From NCBI GenBank assembly GCA_046327915.1, contig JAXLXO010000020.1:1-64000 (forward strand): a DNA stretch of 64,000 bases, in the 5' to 3' direction. Shown here piece by piece: positions 58,279-64,000 of this stretch (position 1 is its first letter; each line of letters begins with the position of its first letter). This DNA is from VGTK01 sp046327915. Its GTDB lineage: Bacteria > Desulfobacterota > Binatia > UBA12015. The translations under genes and the position numbers were made by a program. Under the pieces are notes generated by a model, which saw only the letters and a list, made by a program, of their open reading frames with translations, did not search any database and was not told the origin of the DNA.

Positions 58279-60213
58279 ATGGCTAGCAAGGACACGTTCG
58301 CGAGGATCATCCAGGAAGACCGCGCCGCTCACGAGAGCAAGAGCTGGAACGGCTCGTTCCTGGACTACCTCGAAAAGGTCCGCGAAGACCCCACCATTCC
58401 CAAGCTCGCGCACGCGAGACTCTACGATCTGATCATCCGTTCCGGCAGCGAGGACATCCAGTCCACCGACGACGCCGGCGCCAAGCGGCTCTACAAGGAC
58501 GAGCCGCTCAAGACCTACAACTTCTTCCGCGACGAGTTCTTCGGCATCGAGAAGACCGTCTCGCAGATCGTCCGCTACTTCCACTCCGCCTCACTCAAGG
58601 GCGAGGAGAGCCGCCAGGTGCTCTACCTCATGGGCCCGGTCGGCTCCGGCAAGAGCTCGCTGGTCGAGCGGCTGCAGCGCGGGCTGGAGGAATCCGAGCC
58701 CTTCTACGCGATCTCCGGCTCGACGATGAACGAGGAGCCGCTGCAGCTGATCCCGAAGCATCTGCGGAAGGAATTCGAGAAGATGCTCGGCGTCCACGTC
58801 GAGGGCGACATCTCCCCGGTGACGCGCTTCCGCCTCGATCACGAGTTCGGCGGCAAGTACGAGGACGTCCCGGTCGAGATGCGCAACTTCTCGAAGCGCG
58901 CGCGCGTCGGCATCGGCGTCGTGCCGCCGGTCGATCCGAACAACCAGGACACCTCGGTCCTGATCGGCAGCGAGGACATCTCCAAGCTCGACGTCTACTC
59001 CGAGGGCGACCCGCGCGTGCTCGATCTCAACGGTGCGCTGAACGTCGGCAACCGTGGCGTGGTCGAGTTCATCGAGGTCTTCAAGAACGAGACCGAGTAC
59101 CTGCACGCGATGATCACCGCGACGCAGGAGAAGGTCATCCCCGCGCCCGGACGGCACGGGATGGTCTACGTCGACACCGTCATCATCGCGCACTCGAACG
59201 AAGCCGAGTGGCAGAAGTTCAAGGCCGACCACACCAACGAGGCGATCCTCGACCGCATCGTGGTCGTCAAGGTCCCGTACAATCTGCGGCTCTCCGAGGA
59301 GGTGAAGATCTACCAGAAGATCATCCGCCACTCGGACTTCCGCGCCCACGTGGCACCGCACACGCTCGAGATCGCGTCGATGTTCGCGATCCTGTCGCGT
59401 CTCGAGCCGACCGCGAAGTGCGACCTGATGACCAAGCTCAAGCTCTACAACGGCGAGGAAGTCGTCGAGAAGGGCAAGACCAAGAAGATCGACGTCCGCG
59501 AGCTGCGCGACGAGGCGAAGCGCGAGGGCATGAGCGGCATCTCGACGCGCTTCATCATGAAGGCGCTCGACAACGCGCTGTCGGACAACGTCGACGGCAA
59601 CTGCATCAACCCGATCAACGTCCGCGAGGCGATCATCACGATGGTCAAGGAGGCCGACCTCGCCGACGACGAGCGCAAGCGCCTGCTCGAGTTCCTGCAG
59701 GACGTCCTGCACAAGGAGTACCTCGAGATCCTCGAGAAGGAGATCACCAAGGCGTTCGTCTACTCGTACCAGGAGCAGGCCGAGTCGCTGTTCCAGAACT
59801 ACCTCGACCACGCCGAGGCCTTCGTGAACAAGACGCGCGTCAAGGACCGCAACACGAAGGAGGAGCTGCACGCCGACGAGGGCTTCCTGAAGTCCATCGA
59901 GGAGCAGATCGCGATCATCGGCTCGGCGGCCGACGGCTTCCGGCAGGAGGTCATCGCCTACCTCTGGGCGACGTCGCGGCGCGGCGAGAAGATCTCCTAC
60001 CAGAGCTACGAGCCGCTCAAGGAAGCGATCGAGAAGAAGCTCATGACGTCGGTGCGCGACATCTCGCGCATCATCACCAAGGCGCGCACGCGCGACGAGG
60101 ACCAGACCCAGAAGTACAACGCGATGGTCTCGAACCTGCTGGACCACGGCTACTGCGAGAGCTGCGTCGACGTGGTGCTCAAGTACGCCGCCAACAACCT
60201 CTGGAAGGACTGA
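58279..60213 (+). CDS. prkA: PrkA-family serine protein kinase
   Basis: A 644-aa protein, the size of E. coli YeaG. The N-terminal AAA-like domain has P-loop LMGPVGSGKSSLVERLQRG (about 116-134) and VPVEMRNFSKRARVGIGVVPPVDPNNQD; the C-terminal PrkA domain follows from about 430. It is a stress- and stationary-phase kinase. AGGAGG (58266-58271) is 7 nt before ATG 58279; a GTG at 58273 was rejected. It is followed directly by yeaH. Confidence 0.95.
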   Translation: MASKDTFARIIQEDRAAHESKSWNGSFLDYLEKVREDPTIPKLAHARLYDLIIRSGSEDIQSTDDAGAKRLYKDEPLKTYNFFRDEFFGIEKTVSQIVRYFHSASLKGEESRQVLYLMGPVGSGKSSLVERLQRGLEESEPFYAISGSTMNEEPLQLIPKHLRKEFEKMLGVHVEGDISPVTRFRLDHEFGGKYEDVPVEMRNFSKRARVGIGVVPPVDPNNQDTSVLIGSEDISKLDVYSEGDPRVLDLNGALNVGNRGVVEFIEVFKNETEYLHAMITATQEKVIPAPGRHGMVYVDTVIIAHSNEAEWQKFKADHTNEAILDRIVVVKVPYNLRLSEEVKIYQKIIRHSDFRAHVAPHTLEIASMFAILSRLEPTAKCDLMTKLKLYNGEEVVEKGKTKKIDVRELRDEAKREGMSGISTRFIMKALDNALSDNVDGNCINPINVREAIITMVKEADLADDERKRLLEFLQDVLHKEYLEILEKEITKAFVYSYQEQAESLFQNYLDHAEAFVNKTRVKDRNTKEELHADEGFLKSIEEQIAIIGSAADGFRQEVIAYLWATSRRGEKISYQSYEPLKEAIEKKLMTSVRDISRIITKARTRDEDQTQKYNAMVSNLLDHGYCESCVDVVLKYAANNLWKD

Positions 60214-61443
60214 GTGGGCGGCGCGATCTTCCGTCCCTTCCGGCATTCCGAGGCCGAGCGCAGCGATCGCAGCGCGGGCGATCGTCTGCGCCATCGGGAG
60301 AAAGTCCGCGAGTCGATCCGCGACAACATCGCCGACATCGTCGCCGAGGAATCGATCATCGGGAAGAGCCGCGACAAGATCATCAAGGTCCCGATCCGCG
60401 GCGTGCGCGAGTACCGCTTCGTCTACGGCGACAACGCGCCGGGCGTCGGCCAGGGCGAGGGACAGACGCAGCCCGGCGACGTGGTCGGCAAGGGACAGCA
60501 GGAGGGTCCCGGCCAGGGCGACAAGGCGGGCGACAAGCCCGGACAGGACTTCTACGAGACCGACGTCACGCTCGAGGAGCTGATCGAGATCATGTTCGAG
60601 GATCTCGAGCTGCCCGACCTCGAGCGGCGGGCGATGCGCAAGATCCCCGCCGAGCGGATGTCGAAGCGCAAGGGGTACCGGCAGGTCGGCATCCGCATCC
60701 GTCTCGACAAACGGCGGACCGCGCGCGAGCGCGTGCGGCGGATCCTCGCGACGCGGCGACACGCGGGGCTGACGCGTCCGCCCGAGACGTCGGCCGCCGA
60801 GGCGGACGAGAAGCGCAAGCCGTTCCACACCGAGGACCTGACGTACCGCCACGTCGTCACCGACGTGCGCAACGAGTCCAACGCCGTGGTCATGTGCATC
60901 ATGGACACCTCGGGGTCCATGGACACGATGAAGAAGTACCTGGCGCGCAGCTACTTCTTCCTGCTCTACCAGTTCATCGCGACCAAGTACCGGTCGGTCG
61001 AGCTGGTGTTCATCGCGCACCACACCGAGGCGCGCGAGGTCACCGAGGACGAGTTCTTCCACAAGGCCGAGTCGGGCGGCACGTTCATCTCGTCCGGCTA
61101 CCAGAAGGCGCTCGACATCCTCTCGGAGCGCTACCACCCGTCGCTGTGGAACATCTACGTGTTCCACTGCTCCGACGGCGACAACTTCGACTCGGACAAT
61201 CCCGCCGCGCTGCGCACCGCGCGGCAGCTCGCCGACGTCGCGAATCTCTTCGGATACGGCGAGATCAAGCCGCTCGGCTCGCGCTACTACGAGAGCTCGA
61301 TGCTGAACCTGTTCCGCCGCCTCGACGCCGACAACTTCCAGACCGTCGTCATCGAGCGCAAAGAGGACATCTGGCCGTCGTTCCGCGCCTTCCTGTCGAA
61401 GGACAGGGCGAAGGTCGCGGAAAGCGCGGCGCCCCCCGCCTGA
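60214..61443 (+). CDS. yeaH: YeaH/YhbH family protein (DUF444)
   Basis: A 409-aa protein with GTG start exactly after the prkA stop. The opening GAIFRPFRHSEAERSDRSAGDRLRHREK is the DUF444 start; a VWA-type MIDAS motif MCIMDTSGSMDTMKK appears at about 226-240, and a C-terminal segment RYYESSMLNLFRRL closes the domain. A Gly/Gln-rich loop lies at about 75-105. It acts with PrkA and SpoVR; the molecular role is unknown. Confidence 0.94.
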   Translation: MGGAIFRPFRHSEAERSDRSAGDRLRHREKVRESIRDNIADIVAEESIIGKSRDKIIKVPIRGVREYRFVYGDNAPGVGQGEGQTQPGDVVGKGQQEGPGQGDKAGDKPGQDFYETDVTLEELIEIMFEDLELPDLERRAMRKIPAERMSKRKGYRQVGIRIRLDKRRTARERVRRILATRRHAGLTRPPETSAAEADEKRKPFHTEDLTYRHVVTDVRNESNAVVMCIMDTSGSMDTMKKYLARSYFFLLYQFIATKYRSVELVFIAHHTEAREVTEDEFFHKAESGGTFISSGYQKALDILSERYHPSLWNIYVFHCSDGDNFDSDNPAALRTARQLADVANLFGYGEIKPLGSRYYESSMLNLFRRLDADNFQTVVIERKEDIWPSFRAFLSKDRAKVAESAAPPA

Positions 61444-61462
61444 CGCGGGTCCGGGAGATCCG

Positions 61463-62890
61463 ATGCCCGACTACTCGATCGCCGACCTCGAGCGCTGGGA
61501 CGAGATCATCCGCGAGAAGGCCGACTCCTTCGGTCTCGACGTCTACCCGCAGGAGTTCGAGATCTGCGACCACAACGACATGCTCGGGTACATGGCGTAC
61601 TCGGGCATGCCGTCGCACTACCCGCACTGGTCGTACGGCAAGTCGTTCGAGAAGCTGAAGACCATGTACGACTACGGCGTCTCCGGGCTGCCGTACGAGA
61701 TGGTCATCAACTCGAACCCCGCCCTCGCCTACCTGATGCGGGACAACACGCTGTGCCTGCAGATCCTCACGATCGCGCACGTCTACGGGCACAACGACTT
61801 CTTCAAGAACAACTTCAACTTCCGCCAGACGCGCGCCGAGTTCACGATCAGCACGTTCAAGGCGCACGCGCAGCGCGTGCGGACGTACGTCGAGGACCCG
61901 TCGATCGGCTACGAGCGCGTCGAGAGCATCCTCGACGCCGCGCACGCGCTGTCGCTGCAGATGCGCCGCAATCGCGCGATCCGGAAGCTCACGCAGGACG
62001 AGGAGCGGCAGCGCCTGTTCGAGGCGTCGCAGCCGCGCCCCGATCCGTTCCACAAGATCCATCGCCGGCCCGACTACCAGCCGCCCGACCTGCGTCGCGT
62101 GCCGGCCGCGCCGGAGGAGGACCTGCTGCTCTTCATCCGCGACTACAACCCGTACCTCGCGGAATGGGAGCGCGACCTGCTGACGATCGTGCACGAGGAG
62201 GCCTGCTACTTCCTGCCGCAGATCGAGACCAAGATCATGAACGAGGGCTGGGCCTCGTACTGGCACCGCGAGATCCTGAACTCCCTGCAGCTGCCGTCGG
62301 AGCTCCACCTCGAGTTTCTCGTGCGCCACAACCAGGTCGTGCGCCCGCACCCCGGCGGGCTCAACCCGTACCACCTGGGACTCAAGGTCTGGGACGAGAT
62401 CAAGCGCCTGCACGACGACCCGACGCCCGAGGAGTCGCGCGAGCTGAAGCTCGACGGCAGCGGCACCGAGGCGATCTTCGCGACGCGCTCCGCGGACCGC
62501 GACGCATCGTTCCTGCGCCGCTGCCTCGGCGAGAAGCTGATGCGCGACCTCGACCTCTTCGAGTACGAGCAGCGCAACGAGGACTACGTCGTGTCGAAGG
62601 TCTCGGACAAGGAGAGCTGGCGCGAGGTGAAGGAAACGCTTCTGCGCAGCGTGGGCACCGGGACGATTCCGGTGATCCGCATCACCGACGCCGACTTCGG
62701 CGGCAACCGGACGCTCCTTCTCGAGCACGAGCACGACGGCCGCGACCTGCTGCTCGAATACGCGGAACGGACGCTGCAGCACCTGCACCGCCTCTGGGGC
62801 CGCGAGGTGGCGCTCGAGACCTTCGTCAACGGCAAGAAGTCGCTGCTCACGTACGGCGAGCTCGGCTTCGCCGCGAAGCCCGCGCGCTGA
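61463..62890 (+). CDS. spoVR: SpoVR/YcgB family protein
   Basis: A 475-aa protein with the whole SpoVR domain: ADLERWDEIIREKADSFGLD, IAHVYGHNDFFKNN, VHEEACYFLPQIETKIMNEGWASYWH and a C-terminal EVALETFVNGKK. SpoVR-type proteins are made with PrkA and DUF444 in many proteobacteria under nutrient stress or sporulation. It lies 19 nt after yeaH; ATG 61463. Confidence 0.95.
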   Translation: MPDYSIADLERWDEIIREKADSFGLDVYPQEFEICDHNDMLGYMAYSGMPSHYPHWSYGKSFEKLKTMYDYGVSGLPYEMVINSNPALAYLMRDNTLCLQILTIAHVYGHNDFFKNNFNFRQTRAEFTISTFKAHAQRVRTYVEDPSIGYERVESILDAAHALSLQMRRNRAIRKLTQDEERQRLFEASQPRPDPFHKIHRRPDYQPPDLRRVPAAPEEDLLLFIRDYNPYLAEWERDLLTIVHEEACYFLPQIETKIMNEGWASYWHREILNSLQLPSELHLEFLVRHNQVVRPHPGGLNPYHLGLKVWDEIKRLHDDPTPEESRELKLDGSGTEAIFATRSADRDASFLRRCLGEKLMRDLDLFEYEQRNEDYVVSKVSDKESWREVKETLLRSVGTGTIPVIRITDADFGGNRTLLLEHEHDGRDLLLEYAERTLQHLHRLWGREVALETFVNGKKSLLTYGELGFAAKPAR

Positions 62891-62891
62891 C

Positions 62892-63272
62892 GTGCCGATC
62901 TACGAATACCGCTGCGCGCCCTGCCGCCGTCGCGTGCAAGTGCTCACGCTGCGTGTCAGCGAGAAGCCCGATCCGGTCTGCGACCGCTGCGGCAGCCGCA
63001 CGCTCGAGCGCATCCCGTCGCGCTTCGCGCTCGCACGCTCCGAGGAGAGCCGCCTCGACGCGCTGTCCGATCCGTCGCAGCTCGCCGGGCTCGACGACGG
63101 CGACCCGCGCAGCGTCGCGCGCTGGCTGCGCCGCGTGGGGAAGGAGGCCGGCGACGACCTCGCCGGCCCGGAGCTCGACGGCATGATCGACGAGCTCGAG
63201 TCGGGTGACGCCGCGCTCGACGACGCCGACGATCCGCGCGGCGCGGGTGGCGATCCCGGCGACGACGCCTGA
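62892..63272 (+). CDS. FmdB-family zinc-ribbon protein
   Basis: A 126-aa protein starting at GTG 62892, 1 nt after the spoVR stop. PIYEYRCAPCRRR and PVCDRCGSRTLERIPSRFAL form the FmdB CxxC...CxxC zinc ribbon (residues 2-45). The rest (about 50-126) is an Asp/Gly/Arg-rich extension not typical of the 60-110-aa family. Function unknown; it is the last gene of the prkA operon. Confidence 0.85.
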   Translation: MPIYEYRCAPCRRRVQVLTLRVSEKPDPVCDRCGSRTLERIPSRFALARSEESRLDALSDPSQLAGLDDGDPRSVARWLRRVGKEAGDDLAGPELDGMIDELESGDAALDDADDPRGAGGDPGDDA

Positions 63273-63284
63273 CCGCCGACCTCG

Positions 63285-64000
63285 TCAAGCAAACGGATGC
63301 GCGCGCGACGGCGCGTGCACCGGACCGATGCGCAACGCCTGCGCACGCGCACCGGCCGCGAGCTCGTCCACGCCGGGCGGGCTGATCACCAGGCAGTCCG
63401 CGAGCGACAGCGAGCGCAGCGCGCCGGAGCTCTGCGTCCCGGTCGGCGACGCGAGCAGGCGATCTCCGTCCTGGCGCAGCGTGCAACGGACCAGCTCGCA
63501 GAGCCCCTTCGCGGTGCGCACCGCCGTCTCCATCACGACGTCCACCGTCGGCGCGAACACGTCGTGCATGCCGAGCGCGCGCCGCAGCGCCGGTGCGACG
63601 TAGAGGTCGAAGCACACCAGCGACGACACGGGATTTCCCGGCAGGCCGAAGTACAGCTGCCCGTCTCGCGCGGCGAAGGTGATCGGCTTGCCGGGCTTCT
63701 GCGCCACCTGCCAGAAGCGGCGCTCGAGCCCCTGCTCGTCCATGATCTCCTTCACGAAGTCGAAGTCGCCGACCGAGACGCCGCCGGTCGACAGCACCGC
63801 GTCGAAGCCGCGGGTCGCGGCGAAGGCGTCGCGCAACGCGTCCCGCGTGTCGCGCACGATCGGGAACACCACCGCGACGCCGCCGACCTCCTCGACCGCG
63901 GCGGCGAGCGTGTACGCGTTCGAGTTGTGGATCCGTCCGGGGCCGAGCGGACGTCCGAGCTCGACCAGCTCGTCGCCGGTCGCGAGCACCGCGACGCGGG
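63285..64000 (-). CDS. moeA: Molybdopterin molybdenumtransferase MoeA (C-terminal part)
   Basis: A partial CDS running off the window. It reads PRVAVLATGDELVE at the edge, then RIHNSNAYTLAAAVEEVGG, LSTGGVSVGDFDFVKE (the MoeA/MoaB active-site phrase), KPGKPITFA and FGLPGNPVSSLVCF, then domain IV to the stop at 63285. MoeA inserts molybdate into molybdopterin in cofactor biosynthesis. The N-terminal about 160 residues lie outside the window. It is convergent with the fmdB-type gene. Confidence 0.93.
   Translation of the reverse strand, partial: RVAVLATGDELVELGRPLGPGRIHNSNAYTLAAAVEEVGGVAVVFPIVRDTRDALRDAFAATRGFDAVLSTGGVSVGDFDFVKEIMDEQGLERRFWQVAQKPGKPITFAARDGQLYFGLPGNPVSSLVCFDLYVAPALRRALGMHDVFAPTVDVVMETAVRTAKGLCELVRCTLRQDGDRLLASPTGTQSSGALRSLSLADCLVISPPGVDELAAGARAQALRIGPVHAPSRAHPFA

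Noticed and set aside
58591..61167. An 858-aa minus-strand open frame
   Set aside because: Shadow of prkA and yeaH, with Leu/Val/Asp/Arg-only make-up and no domain.

Overview
The window is a very GC-rich (about 70% by eye) bacterial chromosome segment from a Gram-negative organism. Outer-membrane proteins (a TonB-dependent receptor, two DUF1302 barrels, a DUF1329 periplasmic partner), an L,D-transpeptidase, an ExbB/ExbD pair and Tat-signal proteins all point to a diderm cell. The phytanoyl-CoA dioxygenase-like enzyme, the HSD17B4-like and HSD17B10-like dehydrogenases, the DUF1302/DUF1329 pair, the PpiC-HupE pair and the Rv0121-type PPOX protein together resemble uncultured deltaproteobacterial or Binatota-like genomes. 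That placement is inference; no rRNA or ribosomal marker is present.

0-12.3 kb: a five-gene minus-strand operon of small membrane stress proteins (YqjE-like, DUF883-like, YtxH and two unnamed); a CBS-domain protein coupled to an unusual DHp-receiver protein; a secreted beta-helix protein; a minus-strand run HDOD - pdxB - phytanoyl-CoA dioxygenase-like - HSD17B4-like SDR; a secreted beta-propeller; and a GAF-PAS histidine kinase. 12.3-27.3 kb: a TonB receptor, YCII protein, tRNA-Glu, the DUF1329-DUF1302 pair, a PpiC-HupE/UreJ pair, a Tat-exported FAD amine oxidase, a beta-repeat membrane protein, a potassium-channel-like protein with an altered filter, rpiA, tRNA-Lys, a second DUF1302 protein and a CheY-like regulator.

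27.3-30.9 kb: gltX with several frame breaks in its C-terminal domain, followed directly by tRNA-Gln(CTG) and tRNA-Glu(CTC), then a stretch of small orphan genes including a FliL-like protein and a frameshifted zinc-finger protein. 30.9-34.5 kb: a HIT protein and then the most notable system, a compact bufferin/hvf-type RiPP cluster: a six-cysteine BufA2-like secreted precursor, the MNIO (DUF692) enzyme BufB and its DUF2063 partner BufC, with a perfect inverted repeat between precursor and enzyme and a DUF2889 gene directly behind.

34.5-49.2 kb: peroxiredoxin, creatininase-family hydrolase, polysaccharide flippase, a very large secreted CehA-type PHP metallohydrolase with a small secreted companion, a DUF882 peptidase-like protein, an LdtD-like L,D-transpeptidase, tRNA-Ala, recN-nadK, and divergent rarA. 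49.2-64 kb: an eight-gene minus-strand run from exbB/exbD through four uncharacterised small proteins or regulators to an RNase Z-like hydrolase and a PPOX protein; pepP and pepA convergent; a TTG-start cytochrome c lipoprotein coupled to an SDR; a clear sigma70 promoter driving prkA-yeaH-spoVR-fmdB; and the 3' part of moeA running off the edge. No rRNA, insertion sequence, prophage or CRISPR array was seen.
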